Counted from the first letter of the stretch, positions 51,534 through 61,248 are shown. The stretch is 64,000 bases of DNA from Rhizobium sp. Pop5 (GCF_024721175.1 NZ_CP099401.1:310001-374000), one strand, 5' to 3'. Made by a program: numbers and translations. The notes: a model not told the origin generated them from the letters alone.

Positions 51534-53221
51534 GCGTCTTGACCACTGATCTCAAGCCGATCCTGCGCCTGTTCCTTGCTGAGCGCCGGCGTTCGCTGCT
51601 GCTCGGCGCAGCGCTTTCGGCGGCGACCGTCACCGCCGGCATCGCACTGTTTGGCCTCTCCGGCTGGTTCATCACCGCCACTTCGCTTGCCGGGCTTTCT
51701 GCTGCAGCCGCCGTCACCTTCGACGTTTTTGCACCGTCCGCCGGCATCCGCCTGCTCGCCATCGTCCGCACAGCGGCGCGCTATGGTGAGAGGCTTGCAA
51801 CCCATGAAGCGACGCTCGGCGTGCTCGCCGCCCTTCGCGAAAGGCTGTTTCGCGGCTTTGCCGAACCGGGTGCTGCCCGCGCTCTTCTTCATCGTCCGGC
51901 AAGACTGCTCTTCAGATTGACCGCCGATATCGATGCGCTCGACTCCCTCTATCTCCGCATTCTCGTGCCGGCTGCGGTCGCAATCGGTGCAGCATTGGCC
52001 GCGAGTGTCGTGCTGGGGCTCATGCATCCTCTGTTTGGCCTGTGTTTCGGCCTCTTTCTCGCCAGCGCCGGTCTTGGCCTGCCGTTGATCGCCGGCCGGG
52101 CAGCGCGCATCCATACCCGGCGGCGTGCTTTCGGCATCGAGGCGCTGCGATCGCGGACGATCGATCTCGTCGCCGGCCAAACGGATCTGCTGATGGCCGG
52201 ACGGCTTGCCGCGCAGACGAGCGCTATCGCTGCGGCCGACGGCTACGCCGCCCGTGCCGATGACCGGCTGAACCGAGTCGAAGCCGGCCTGACATTCGGC
52301 TTCGGTCTGGTTTCCACCCTCCTGTTGGCGGGATCTCTCCTTGCCGTCGCTGCCCTTGCAGAGACGAAGGTGATTACCGCGCCGGTCGCAGCCCTTGGGC
52401 TTCTCGTCGCCTTCGCGGCCGTCGAACCCTTCGCGGCCCTGCGCCGCGGTGCCCTCGAACTCGGGCGGACGCTGCTTGCTGCAAGGCGCATCGCACCGCG
52501 GCTTGCCATCGTGACGGCATCCCAACCGTTGGCGGCGCCTTCGCCCGGATACGCCTTCTCGCTGACGAAGGTTTCCGCCTTTCATGAAAATTCCGCCGTA
52601 CCGGCGCTCGCGGGCGTCGACCTCGTGCTTAAGCAGGGTGAACGCCTGGCCGTCATCGGCAGCAGCGGCGCCGGCAAGTCGAGCCTGCTTGCCCTTCTTT
52701 CCGGTGAGCTGCCGGCAAGGACAGGAACAGTTGCCGCAACGACGGCAACCCTGCTGATACAGCGGACGGAACTGTTCGAGGATAGCCTGCGCGGCAACCT
52801 CGCCCTTGCGAACCCGGATGCGAGCGAGGCTCGTCTTTTCGAAGCGCTCGCCGCCGGCGGCCTGCTTGCCGATATCGAGGCCATGCCGCGGGGGATCGAC
52901 ACAAGGCTCGGCGAAAGCGGTCTTGGCCTTTCCGGCGGCCAGTCGCGACGCCTGGCGCTGGCCCGGCTCTTCCTGCGCGACACGCCGCTCTGGCTGCTCG
53001 ATGAACCCACAGAGGGCCTCGACGGCGTCACTGCCCGCGATGTGCTGTCTCGGCTATCGACCATGGCGGCAGGCCGCTCGCTGGTCATCGCCACGCATAT
53101 TCGTCGCGAGGCCGCGATCGCAGATCGCATCGCCGTCATCGAAGGCGGCCGCATTTCAGAGGTTTCGCGCCGCGGAGAGGCGGCGTTCGAAAAGGCGCTC
53201 GACCGGCTCCGGCCGGACTGA
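51530..53221 (+). CDS. cydC: thiol reductant ABC exporter subunit CydC
   Basis: A 563-residue partner of CydD. Membrane domain about 1-320 (including LFGLSGWFITATSLAGLSAA typical of CydC), then the ATPase: Walker A GSSGAGKSS, LSGGQSRRLALARL and Walker B LWLLDEPTEGLD. Coupled to cydD by ATGA. Forms the heterodimeric exporter needed for assembly of the oxidase encoded downstream. 80 bases separate it from cydA. Confidence 0.92.
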   Translation: MSVLTTDLKPILRLFLAERRRSLLLGAALSAATVTAGIALFGLSGWFITATSLAGLSAAAAVTFDVFAPSAGIRLLAIVRTAARYGERLATHEATLGVLAALRERLFRGFAEPGAARALLHRPARLLFRLTADIDALDSLYLRILVPAAVAIGAALAASVVLGLMHPLFGLCFGLFLASAGLGLPLIAGRAARIHTRRRAFGIEALRSRTIDLVAGQTDLLMAGRLAAQTSAIAAADGYAARADDRLNRVEAGLTFGFGLVSTLLLAGSLLAVAALAETKVITAPVAALGLLVAFAAVEPFAALRRGALELGRTLLAARRIAPRLAIVTASQPLAAPSPGYAFSLTKVSAFHENSAVPALAGVDLVLKQGERLAVIGSSGAGKSSLLALLSGELPARTGTVAATTATLLIQRTELFEDSLRGNLALANPDASEARLFEALAAGGLLADIEAMPRGIDTRLGESGLGLSGGQSRRLALARLFLRDTPLWLLDEPTEGLDGVTARDVLSRLSTMAAGRSLVIATHIRREAAIADRIAVIEGGRISEVSRRGEAAFEKALDRLRPD

Positions 53222-53301
53222 GCGTGAACTTGCATGTTCTCAGGCGCCGGCCGGCGCCTGGGGAAACGCTCTGTACCCCGTGGGACCGTGGGAGAAAGAC
53301 A

Positions 53302-54882
53302 ATGGAACTAGATATCGTAGCGCTTTCGCGCTTCCAATTCGCGCTGACGGCGCTTTACCACTTCCTGTTCGTGCCGCTGACGCTCGGCCTGTCCGTGCTG
53401 CTCGCGATCATGGAAACCGTCTATGTCATGACCGGCCGCCAGATCTGGCGGCAGATGACGAAATTCTGGGGCACGCTGTTCGGCATCAATTTTGTGCTCG
53501 GCGTCGCCACCGGCATCGTCATGGAATTCCAGTTCGGCATGAACTGGAGCTACTACAGCTATTATGTCGGCGACATCTTCGGCGCGCCGCTGGCGATCGA
53601 AGGCTTGATGGCCTTTTTCCTGGAGGCGACTTTCGTCGGTCTGTTCTTCTTCGGCTGGGACAAGCTGTCGAAGGTGGGCCATCTCGTCGCCACTTGGGCG
53701 GTGGCGCTCGGCTCGAACTTCTCGGCACTTTGGATTCTCATCGCCAATGGCTGGATGCAGAACCCGGTGGGATCGGCGCTGAATCCGCAGACGATGCGCA
53801 TGGAGATCACGAGCTTCTTCGACGTCGTCTTCAACCCTGTCGCCCAGGCGAAGTTCGTCCATACGGTATCGGCGGGTTACGTCTGCGCCTCGGTCTTCGT
53901 CCTCGGCGTCTCGGCCTGGTATGTGCTGAAGGGCAGGCATATCGAGCTTGCCAAGCGCTCGATGACGGTCGCCGCCTCCTTTGGTCTTGCCTCGGCGCTC
54001 TCGGTCGTCGTGCTCGGCGACGAGAGCGGTTATCTCGCGACGGAAAACCAGAAGATGAAGCTTGCCGCGATCGAGGGCATGTGGAAGACGGAGCCAGCTC
54101 CGGCCGCCTTCACCGCCTTCGGCTTCCCGGACCAAGAGGCGCGCGAAACGCATTTCGCCGTTCATATTCCCTGGGTCATGGGCCTGATCGGCACGCGGTC
54201 GCTGACGACCGAAATTCCCGGCATCGACAAGCTCGAACAGCAGGCCGAAACCCGCATCCGCGACGGTATCAAGGCTTATGACGCGCTGATGCAGATCCGC
54301 GCAGCACCGACGCAGGATCAGGTTGCGCAGGAAGTGCGGACCTCCTTCGAGGATCTTGGCCACGATCTCGGCTATGCCCTTCTTCTGAAGCGTTACGTCG
54401 ACGATCCGCGCCAGGCGACCGAGGAGCAGATCGTTCAAGCTGCGCGCGATACGATCCCGCATGTGCCGACGCTCTTCTGGTCCTTCCGCGTCATGGTCGG
54501 CCTCGGCATGTTCTTCATCCTCCTGACCGCCACCTTCTTCTGGCTGTCGGCGCGGCGCCATCTCGACAAGTACCCGCTGCTGCTGAGGATTGCCGTGCTG
54601 GCGATCCCGCTGCCTTGGGTCGCGATCGAATTCGGCTGGGTCGTCGCCGAATTCGGCCGCCAGCCCTGGGTGATCGAAGGCGTGCTGCCGACGGCGGCGG
54701 CCGTCTCCAGCCTCGGAGCCAGCGCCGTGCTTTTGACCATCATCGGTTTTGCGACACTCTACACGGTGCTGATCGTCATCGAGATGAGCCTGATGATCAA
54801 AGCGATCCGCCAAGGGCCGGAACCGGACGACGAGCCGGAAGCCCGTCTCATTTCCGAAACCCTCGTCCCTGCCGCGGAGTGA
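53302..54882 (+). CDS. cydA: cytochrome bd ubiquinol oxidase subunit I
   Basis: A 526-residue haem-binding subunit of the high-affinity terminal oxidase. Axial ligand candidates: His20 (ALYHFLFVPLTLG), the His in KFVHTVSAGY near residue 194, and the Met in SFRVMVGLG near residue 400. The long quinol-binding loop is present (about 250-390), as in E. coli bd-I rather than the short-loop cyanide-insensitive type. GGGAGA lies 8 bases before the ATG at 53302. Localised in the inner membrane, it reduces O2 using ubiquinol without pumping protons. 6 bases before cydB. Confidence 0.95.
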   Translation: MELDIVALSRFQFALTALYHFLFVPLTLGLSVLLAIMETVYVMTGRQIWRQMTKFWGTLFGINFVLGVATGIVMEFQFGMNWSYYSYYVGDIFGAPLAIEGLMAFFLEATFVGLFFFGWDKLSKVGHLVATWAVALGSNFSALWILIANGWMQNPVGSALNPQTMRMEITSFFDVVFNPVAQAKFVHTVSAGYVCASVFVLGVSAWYVLKGRHIELAKRSMTVAASFGLASALSVVVLGDESGYLATENQKMKLAAIEGMWKTEPAPAAFTAFGFPDQEARETHFAVHIPWVMGLIGTRSLTTEIPGIDKLEQQAETRIRDGIKAYDALMQIRAAPTQDQVAQEVRTSFEDLGHDLGYALLLKRYVDDPRQATEEQIVQAARDTIPHVPTLFWSFRVMVGLGMFFILLTATFFWLSARRHLDKYPLLLRIAVLAIPLPWVAIEFGWVVAEFGRQPWVIEGVLPTAAAVSSLGASAVLLTIIGFATLYTVLIVIEMSLMIKAIRQGPEPDDEPEARLISETLVPAAE

Positions 54883-54888
54883 CGTGCC

Positions 54889-56043
54889 ATGATCCTTCAT
54901 GAACTCATCGACTATGAAACCCTGCGGATCATCTGGTGGCTGCTGCTCGGCGTCTTGCTGATAGCATTCGCGACGACAGGGGGATTCGACCTCGGCGTCG
55001 GCACGCTCCTGCCTTTCGTCGCCAGGACCGATACGGAACGGCGCGTGGCGATCAATACGGTCGGCGCCACATGGGAAGGCAACCAAGTCTGGCTGATCCT
55101 CGGCGGCGGCGCCATATTCGCCGCCTGGCCGCCGCTCTATGCGGTTTCCTTCTCAGGCTTTTATCTCGCGATGTTCGCGATCCTTTTCGCGCTCATCCTG
55201 CGCCCGGTCGGTTTCAAATACCGGTCGAAGCGGGACAGCGCCCGCTGGCGCAACGGCTGGGACTGGGCGCTCTTCATCGGCGGCTTCGTGCCGTCGCTGA
55301 TCTTCGGCGTTGCCGTCGGCAACGTGCTGCAGGGCGTGCCCTTCCGGTTTGCCGACGACATGCGGATATTCTACGAAGGCTCGTTCTTCGCTCTGCTCAA
55401 TCCCTATGCGCTGCTTTGCGGCCTGCTTTCCCTCGCTATGCTGACGATGCATGGTGCGGCCTGGCTGATGCTGAAGGCGAGCGGACCGGTTGCCGAGCGT
55501 GCCAGAAGCTATGGCAGCATCGCCGCCCTTGCGGCCATCGTGCTCTTTGCCCTCGGCGGTCTCTTCCTATGGATCGGCGTCGGCGGCTATCGCATTACCA
55601 GCGACATCAGCCCGATTGGGCCTTCCAACCCGTTGCTGAAGACCGTGGCGAGTGAAAAAGGCGCGTGGCTTGCCAATTACGGCGCCCATTCGTGGATGAT
55701 CATTGCGCCCGTACTCGGCTTTGCCGGCGCGGCCTTGGCCTTCATCGCCATGCGGGCAAGACGCGAGGTGATGACGTTGCTTTTCAGCAAGCTGGCGATC
55801 TTCGGGATCATCTCGACGGTCGGCCTCTCGATGTTCCCGTTCATCCTGCCCTCTTCGCTCGATCCGCGATCGAGCCTGACGGTCTGGGATGCGTCTTCGA
55901 GCCACCAGACGCTGTTCATCATGCTTGTGGTGTCGGCGATTTTCCTGCCGATCATCTTTGCCTACACGGCCTGGGTCTACAAGGTTCTTTGGGGCAAGGT
56001 CGATGAGAAATCCATCACCGACAAGAATAGCCACGCCTACTAG
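54889..56043 (+). CDS. cydB: cytochrome bd ubiquinol oxidase subunit II
   Basis: A 384-residue membrane subunit with about nine helices. Family landmarks: the N-terminal LRIIWWLLLGVLLIAFATTGGFDLGVGTLLPF and GATWEGNQVWLILGGGAIFAAWP near residue 60-80. Pairs with CydA. It has the usual length for CydB. The stop codon at 56041-56043 runs into a structured repeat that separates it from cydX. Confidence 0.95.
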   Translation: MILHELIDYETLRIIWWLLLGVLLIAFATTGGFDLGVGTLLPFVARTDTERRVAINTVGATWEGNQVWLILGGGAIFAAWPPLYAVSFSGFYLAMFAILFALILRPVGFKYRSKRDSARWRNGWDWALFIGGFVPSLIFGVAVGNVLQGVPFRFADDMRIFYEGSFFALLNPYALLCGLLSLAMLTMHGAAWLMLKASGPVAERARSYGSIAALAAIVLFALGGLFLWIGVGGYRITSDISPIGPSNPLLKTVASEKGAWLANYGAHSWMIIAPVLGFAGAALAFIAMRARREVMTLLFSKLAIFGIISTVGLSMFPFILPSSLDPRSSLTVWDASSSHQTLFIMLVVSAIFLPIIFAYTAWVYKVLWGKVDEKSITDKNSHAY

Positions 56044-56150
56044 AGCGGTTCAATGGAACCGCTCTAACCTTTGATTTTGCGCAATTCCCGGCAAAAGCGC
56101 TCCGCGCTTTGCCTGGGAAAACCGCTTCGCACTTTTCCTGGAATTGCTCT
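56042..56150. repeat. structured intergenic repeat (rhizobial palindromic element)
   Basis: Starts with a perfect 10-bp hairpin AGAGCGGTTC-AATG-GAACCGCTCT (56042-56065), then a larger imperfect element bounded by GCAATTCC (56081-56088) and GGAATTGC (56140-56147) with an inner stem AAAGCGC/GCGCTTT. The layout is that of mosaic palindromic repeats commonly found between rhizobial genes. Its base overlaps the cydB stop codon and fills the cydB-cydX gap. Confidence 0.7.
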
Positions 56151-56165
56151 GAGGGAGATAAAACA

Positions 56166-56288
56166 ATGTGGTATTTCGCATGGATTCTCGGCCTGCCGCT
56201 GGCAGCCGCCTTCGCCGTCCTCAACGCCATGTGGTACGAGCTGATGGATGACGCAGCCAAAAAGAAGGCGTCCGAACCGCGCAAGTAG
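56166..56288 (+). CDS. cydX: cytochrome bd oxidase small subunit CydX
   Basis: A 40-residue single-helix protein beginning MWYFAWILGLPLAAAF, with the CydX/YbgT-type N-terminus (Trp2, Tyr3, Trp6) and the motif NAMWYEL following the helix; the C-terminus is charged (DDAAKKKASEPRK). CydX stabilises the CydAB haems. GGGAGAT is about 7 bases upstream. The last gene of the cyd operon, followed by a terminator. Confidence 0.92.
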   Translation: MWYFAWILGLPLAAAFAVLNAMWYELMDDAAKKKASEPRK

Positions 56289-56294
56289 ATGTTG

Positions 56295-56323
56295 GAAGGG
56301 CGCGGGTTCGAGCCGCGCCCTTC
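56295..56323. terminator. terminator between cydX and the fusion gene
   Basis: 11-bp stem GAAGGGCGCGG/CCGCGCCCTTC with a 7-base loop, followed on the plus strand by TCTCTATTT. Placed between convergent stop codons at 56288 and 56332, it can serve both transcripts. Confidence 0.8.
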
Positions 56324-56331
56324 TCTATTTA

Positions 56332-58335
56332 TCAGCCTTCCAGCCACTTCACCTGATCGGGCGTCAGCTTGATGTCGAGCGCCGAGAGACTATCCTCCAG
56401 CTCGGCGACGGTGCGTGGCCCGATTAGTGGAATGACCGGGAACGGCTGGGCGATCACATAGGCGAGCGCGATGTGGATCGGATTGCGGCCAAGCTTGTTG
56501 GCAAGCTCGATGGCGCGGTCGCGGCGGCCGAAGTTGCGCTCGGAATACCAGACGCGGACGATCTCCTCGTCATCGCGCTTGTCGCGGCCGGCGCGGTCGG
56601 TGAAGAAGCCGCGACCCTGGCTCGACCAGGCAAAGTTCGGGATCTGCTTCTCGTTCAGCCACTTTTTCCAGTCGTCGTCGGACGCCGCGACGCAGCCGGC
56701 CCAGATCGGGTCGAGCATCTCGGCAAGCGAGAAGTTGTTGGAGAGCGCTGCCGGCGCCGCCTTGCCGGTCTTTTCGGCATAGGCGATCGCCTCGTCGAAA
56801 CGCGCCCGCGTCCAGTTCGAGCCGCCGAAGATGCCGCGGATGCGGCCACGTTTGACTTCGGCATCCATGGCATCGACGAATTCGCCGACAGGCACGTCGG
56901 TATTGTCGCGATGCATGAAATAGACGTCGACATAGTCGGTCTTCAACCGGGCAAGCGACTGGTCGAGCTGCTTTGCGATCATATCTGGATAGCAGAGCGG
57001 CGAATGGGCGCCCTTGCCGATCAGGACGATCTCCTCGCGTGGCACCTTGCGGCTGGTGTGCCAGTCACCGAATATCGTCTCCGTCTTGCCGCCGCCATAG
57101 ACATAGGCCGTGTCGAAGGCATTGCCCCCGGCCTCGTAGAAGGCATCGAGCGTCAGCGAGGCAGAGGCGAAGTTCGGGAAGAACTCGAAGCCGAGGGTGA
57201 CGACCGAGGCCGGTTTGGAAATGCCGGGGATCTGACGCTGCGGAATGCTGTTGCCCTGTTTGACGGTGCCGCCGGCAATGTTGGCCGTGCGCTTGGCCGC
57301 TTTCTCGACGCCATATTCAAGACCGATCGTGGTGCGCCACTGGTCGAGCACACGCAGGTTCCCGATCGAATCCGCCCAGCTCATGCCAGGAGAGGTGAAC
57401 TCGGTCTTGCCTGCGCGGATGGCATCGCCCGCCGCATCGGCCTCGAAGGAATAGAGCCAGCGGTCTTCTTTGATTTCGACGGTTTCCTGCTTGCCGCCCT
57501 TGAAGATCTCGATCTTGCCGACGCCGCCCTTGTGACCGGAGGCGAACCAGAAGTCCGCGACCTCGATCCGGCCTTCGGAGCCGATGATGCGCAGGACGTT
57601 GTCCTGCTGGGCCATGATCGAGCAGGAGACTTCGGCGATGATCTCGTTCGGGAACTTGAGCACCGCAGATGCCCATTCATCGACGCCGCTCTGGCCGAGA
57701 TAGGCGACACCCGAAACCTTCTCCGGTTCGAGGAAGGCCTTGCCCTCTGCGGCGCCAGCGATCAGTCTCGCCATCGAGACCGGATAGCCGCCAACATCGA
57801 GAATGCCGCCGCCGGCGGTATCATTGGCAAAAAGCCGGTGCTCCGGCTTGTAGCTGCCCATGTTGAAACCGAAACTCGAGCGGATGATGCGGACGGTGCC
57901 GATGATCCCGCTCTTGATCAGCTCGACCAGCTTTTCCGTCTGCGGATGCACGCGATACATGAAGGCCTCGCCGGCAAAGACGCCGGCCTTCTTGGCTTCG
58001 TAATAGACGGCTTCGGCGTCATAGGCCGAAAGCGCGATCGGCTTCTCGACGAGGATATGCTTGCCCGCGCGCGCGGCCTTGATCGCCCATTCGGCATGGC
58101 CGGTGTGAGGGGTGGAGATATAGACCGCGTCGACCTCCTTGTCGGCAAGCAGCGCCTCGTAGCCGTTAACGATGCGGGCGCCGGGGAAGTTTTCGGTAAG
58201 TCCGGGCTTGTCGGGATTGCGGGTGGCGATCGCCACCAGTTTGCCGGTGCGCGAATGGGCGACGCCGTCTGCAAAGGTGCGGGCGATGGTGCCGGGGCCG
58301 ATGATGCCCCAACGGATCGGTTGATCGGAAGTCAT
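56332..58335 (-). CDS. Gfo/Idh/MocA dehydrogenase - aldo/keto reductase fusion protein
   Basis: A 667-residue fusion of two oxidoreductases in one frame. Residues 1 to about 335 are a Gfo/Idh/MocA enzyme: RWGIIGPGTIARTFADG, EKPIALSAYDAEAV near 97, and GGYPVSMARLIAG in the substrate domain. Residues about 365-667 are an aldo/keto reductase barrel with catalytic Asp/Tyr (AFDTAYVYG), Lys (VLIGKGAH) and His (VYFMHRDNTD), and C-terminal NADP-binding IPLIGPRTVAELEDS. Both halves look intact. GAGGA precedes the ATG. It is the last gene of the sugar importer operon, 37 bases after the ATPase; one half may oxidise and the other reduce the imported sugar. Confidence 0.9.
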   Translation of the reverse strand: MTSDQPIRWGIIGPGTIARTFADGVAHSRTGKLVAIATRNPDKPGLTENFPGARIVNGYEALLADKEVDAVYISTPHTGHAEWAIKAARAGKHILVEKPIALSAYDAEAVYYEAKKAGVFAGEAFMYRVHPQTEKLVELIKSGIIGTVRIIRSSFGFNMGSYKPEHRLFANDTAGGGILDVGGYPVSMARLIAGAAEGKAFLEPEKVSGVAYLGQSGVDEWASAVLKFPNEIIAEVSCSIMAQQDNVLRIIGSEGRIEVADFWFASGHKGGVGKIEIFKGGKQETVEIKEDRWLYSFEADAAGDAIRAGKTEFTSPGMSWADSIGNLRVLDQWRTTIGLEYGVEKAAKRTANIAGGTVKQGNSIPQRQIPGISKPASVVTLGFEFFPNFASASLTLDAFYEAGGNAFDTAYVYGGGKTETIFGDWHTSRKVPREEIVLIGKGAHSPLCYPDMIAKQLDQSLARLKTDYVDVYFMHRDNTDVPVGEFVDAMDAEVKRGRIRGIFGGSNWTRARFDEAIAYAEKTGKAAPAALSNNFSLAEMLDPIWAGCVAASDDDWKKWLNEKQIPNFAWSSQGRGFFTDRAGRDKRDDEEIVRVWYSERNFGRRDRAIELANKLGRNPIHIALAYVIAQPFPVIPLIGPRTVAELEDSLSALDIKLTPDQVKWLEG

Positions 58336-58372
58336 GGAAAGTCCTCTTTCGTCTTTCTGCCTTGGGATTGGT

Positions 58373-59455
58373 TTAGCGAAGCCGTCTGCCGGCGCTGTCG
58401 AAAAGGAATGTGCGGCTGGCGGGAAGGCCGACCGTCAGGGTTTCGCGATCACCTGTCGTGCGCGACTCCGGCCGCTCGATGATCAGCTGCTCGTCGCCAA
58501 TGGCGGCATAGATGTAGCTGGTATTGCCGAGATGTTCGGCGACGTCGACATTGACGACGAGATTCGCATCGCCAGAGCCCGCATCGACGAAATGTTCGGG
58601 ACGGATGCCGAGCGTCACTTTCGCACCGGCTTCGACGCCATCGGCGATGGGCAGCGAGAGGCGTGTATTGCCCTCGCTCTCCAGCGCAATTACCGCCATG
58701 CCCGGCTGCGTCTCGACCACCATGGCCTTGAGGAAATTCATCTTCGGCGAGCCGACGAAGCCGGCGACGAACTGATTGGCCGGATCGTCGTAAAGATCGA
58801 GCGGCGCGCCGATCTGCTCGATATTGCCGGCGCGCAGCACGACGATCCTGTCGGCCAGCGTCATCGCTTCCGTCTGGTCGTGGGTGACGTAGATCATCGT
58901 CGTGCCGAGCTGCTTGTGCAGCCGTGATATTTCGACGCGCATCTGCACGCGCAGTTCGGCGTCGAGGTTCGATAGCGGCTCGTCGAACAGGAAGACCTCC
59001 GGTTCGCGCACGATGGCGCGGCCGATCGCGACGCGCTGGCGCTGGCCGCCGGACAGCTGCTTCGGCCGCCGCTTCATCAGCTCGTTGATCTGCAGGATCT
59101 CGGAGACATGGCGCACGCGCCGCTCGGTGTCGGCCTTCGGATTGCCGTTCATGCGCAGGCCGAAGCTCAAGTTCTCCTCGACGGTCAGGTGCGGATAAAG
59201 CGCATAGGACTGGAACACCATGGCGATGCCGCGGTCGGCCGGCTCGACGTCATTGACGACCCTGCCGCCGATCCGAAGCTCGCCCGAGGTAATATCCTCG
59301 AGGCCGGCGATCATCCTGAGCAGGGTGGATTTGCCGCAACCGGACGGGCCGACGAAGACGACGAATTCGCCGTCTTTCACCTCCAGATTGGCCCCGTGAA
59401 TGATCTCAAAGCCGCCGAAGCGCTTGACGATATTGCTGAGTGATAGCTCTGCCAT
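58373..59455 (-). CDS. sugar ABC transporter ATPase (UgpC/MalK type)
   Basis: A 360-residue ATPase. Walker [10 protein letters not shown] near residues 37-45, [26 protein letters not shown], Walker [13 protein letters not shown], switch [12 protein letters not shown]-terminal TOBE domain with GIRPEHFVD. 13 bases after the MalG-type permease stop. Serves the importer encoded at 59469-62523. Confidence 0.92.
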   Translation of the reverse strand: MAELSLSNIVKRFGGFEIIHGANLEVKDGEFVVFVGPSGCGKSTLLRMIAGLEDITSGELRIGGRVVNDVEPADRGIAMVFQSYALYPHLTVEENLSFGLRMNGNPKADTERRVRHVSEILQINELMKRRPKQLSGGQRQRVAIGRAIVREPEVFLFDEPLSNLDAELRVQMRVEISRLHKQLGTTMIYVTHDQTEAMTLADRIVVLRAGNIEQIGAPLDLYDDPANQFVAGFVGSPKMNFLKAMVVETQPGMAVIALESEGNTRLSLPIADGVEAGAKVTLGIRPEHFVDAGSGDANLVVNVDVAEHLGNTSYIYAAIGDEQLIIERPESRTTGDRETLTVGLPASRTFLFDSAGRRLR

Positions 59456-59468
59456 GCGGCCTCCCAGA

Positions 59469-60305
59469 TTATTTGATTGCGCCGGCCGCGATGCCGGCGA
59501 TGAAATGGCGTTGCAGGGCCACGAAGACGACGAGGATCGGTGCCGTCAGCAGCACGGCCCCCGCCATGATGCCGCCCCACGACACTTTGGTGAGGCCGAT
59601 CAGCGTTCCCAATGCCACTGGCGCCGTCATCATTCCTGGCTTGGAATTGATCAGCAGCGGCCAGAGATAGTTGTTCCACGAGGCGAGGAAGAGAATGATC
59701 GCGAGTGCAGCCATGGTCGGTCGCGCCAGCGGCAGGGCGATGCGCAGGAAGATCTGCCATTCCTTGACGCCCTCGACGCGGGCCGCATCGAAGAGTTCGC
59801 CCGGCATCATCGAGAAGGATTGCCGCATGAACAGCACGCCGAGCGAGTTGAAGAGCGGCGGCACGATCAGCGCCACCCAGGTGTTCGCCAGCCGAAACTC
59901 GCGCGCCACCATGATGAACTGCGGGATGACGACCACGGAGAACGGCAGGGTGATCGTGCCGAGGATGATGGCGATGACGATCGAGCGACCGACGAAACGG
60001 TAACGCGCCAGAGCCCAGCCCGCCATCGAGGTCAAGAACACGGACAGGAAGGTGTAGATGATTGCGACGCCGATGGAGATCACCATCGCGCCAATGAAAT
60101 CGGTGTCGGCCTGCAGGTTTTTGAAGTTCTCGACGAAATTGGTCGAAGGCCAGAGTACGATCTCAGGGCTGAAGATGCCGTTGTCGGGCATAGTCGAGAA
60201 AACGAACATCATCCAGAGCGGAAACAGCCAGATGAGTGCAAGCGGCGCCAGCGCCGCATGCAGCGCGATCTGGCGCAGGAGGAGGGATTGCGATTTGGAT
60301 TTCAT
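59469..60305 (-). CDS. sugar ABC transporter permease (MalG type)
   Basis: A 278-residue MalG-type permease with six hydrophobic helices. Coupling motif [21 protein letters not shown] is intact. Overlaps the MalF-type gene by 4 bases. Inner-membrane pore component of the importer. Confidence 0.9.
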   Translation of the reverse strand: MKSKSQSLLLRQIALHAALAPLALIWLFPLWMMFVFSTMPDNGIFSPEIVLWPSTNFVENFKNLQADTDFIGAMVISIGVAIIYTFLSVFLTSMAGWALARYRFVGRSIVIAIILGTITLPFSVVVIPQFIMVAREFRLANTWVALIVPPLFNSLGVLFMRQSFSMMPGELFDAARVEGVKEWQIFLRIALPLARPTMAALAIILFLASWNNYLWPLLINSKPGMMTAPVALGTLIGLTKVSWGGIMAGAVLLTAPILVVFVALQRHFIAGIAAGAIK

Positions 60306-61162
60306 TTCGGATCCCTCCCGAGCCAGAGATTGAGAAGCGAGATCGTCACGGCAAGGGCCGCCATCGTGTAGGCGATCGCCGAGGCATAGCCGAAGTTGAG
60401 CGAAGTGAAGCCTTGGCGGTAGAGAAAGAGACCCATCGTCTCTGTGCCGCCGCCGGGGCCGCCGCGATTGGTGATGAGGAAAGGCTCTGTGAAGAGCTGC
60501 ATCGTGCCGATGACCGAGAGCACCACGCAGAAGAGGATGATCGGTTTCAGGAGCGGCAGGGTGATGTGGAAGAACTGCTGCACCTTGCCCACGCGGTCGA
60601 GCGTCGCCGCCTCGTAGACATCATCGGGAATCGCCTGCAGGCCGGCAAGAATGATGATGGCGTTATAGCCCGCCCAGCGCCACGTGACCGCGAGGATGAT
60701 GACCGCCATCGCGGCATTGGCATTGTCGAACCATGACACCGGACTGAAGCCGATGGCTGAAATCAGCTTGTTGATGATGCCGAAATCGAGGCTGAACATC
60801 AGGCGGAACACCGCGGCATAGGCAACTTCGCCGACGACGACGGGCGCGAAGAAGGCGAAGCGGAAGAGCGGGCGCGCTTTGAGTAGCGGCGAGTTGAGCA
60901 GCACGGCCATGACGGTCGCAAGCGCGATCATGACAGGCACCTGGATCACCAGGATGATCAGCGTGTTGTAAAGTGCATTATAGAAGGCCGGATCGTAGAA
61001 AAGCCGGCCCCAATTGGCCTGGAAACTGAATTTCCACGGGTTGATGCGCGTGTTCTGGAAGGAAATCAGGAACGAGTCGATAATCGGCCAGACCCAGAAG
61101 GCGGCGAAAACCAGCAGATAGGGAGCGAGGAACGCATAGGCGCTCCGGGTTCTGAACGGCAT
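60302..61162 (-). CDS. sugar ABC transporter permease (MalF type)
   Basis: A 286-residue MalF-type permease of ordinary length. Coupling motif YEAATLDRVGKVQQFFHITLP, where the usual Gly-Ala is changed to Arg-Val, a mild departure. Starts 86 bases after the binding-protein stop, beyond a stem-loop. Partner of 59469. Confidence 0.9.
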   Translation of the reverse strand: MPFRTRSAYAFLAPYLLVFAAFWVWPIIDSFLISFQNTRINPWKFSFQANWGRLFYDPAFYNALYNTLIILVIQVPVMIALATVMAVLLNSPLLKARPLFRFAFFAPVVVGEVAYAAVFRLMFSLDFGIINKLISAIGFSPVSWFDNANAAMAVIILAVTWRWAGYNAIIILAGLQAIPDDVYEAATLDRVGKVQQFFHITLPLLKPIILFCVVLSVIGTMQLFTEPFLITNRGGPGGGTETMGLFLYRQGFTSLNFGYASAIAYTMAALAVTISLLNLWLGRDPK

Positions 61163-61218
61163 TCAGCCTCCTCCTCACGAAACGAACGAATGACCGGCCG
61201 CATTGCGGGCCGGGGAAA

Positions 61219-61240
61219 GCCGGGCGCCGAGGCGCCCGGC
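61219..61240 (-). promoter_or_regulatory. intercistronic stem-loop after the binding-protein gene
   Basis: 10-bp perfect stem GCCGGGCGCC/GGCGCCCGGC with only two unpaired bases, 9 bases downstream of the binding-protein stop on the minus strand. Very stable; likely protects or partly terminates the mRNA. Confidence 0.65.
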
Positions 61241-61248
61241 ATCGTCAT

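Noticed and set aside
53308..55086. 592-codon minus-strand frame opposite cydA
   Set aside because: cydA is unambiguous; the antisense product is a biased His/Arg/Asp-rich sequence without a family.
56473..58482. 669-codon open frame on the plus strand opposite the fusion gene
   Set aside because: High-GC shadow frame: rich in Asp, Arg, Gly and His, no recognisable domain, and it exactly mirrors a gene with two intact enzyme domains.
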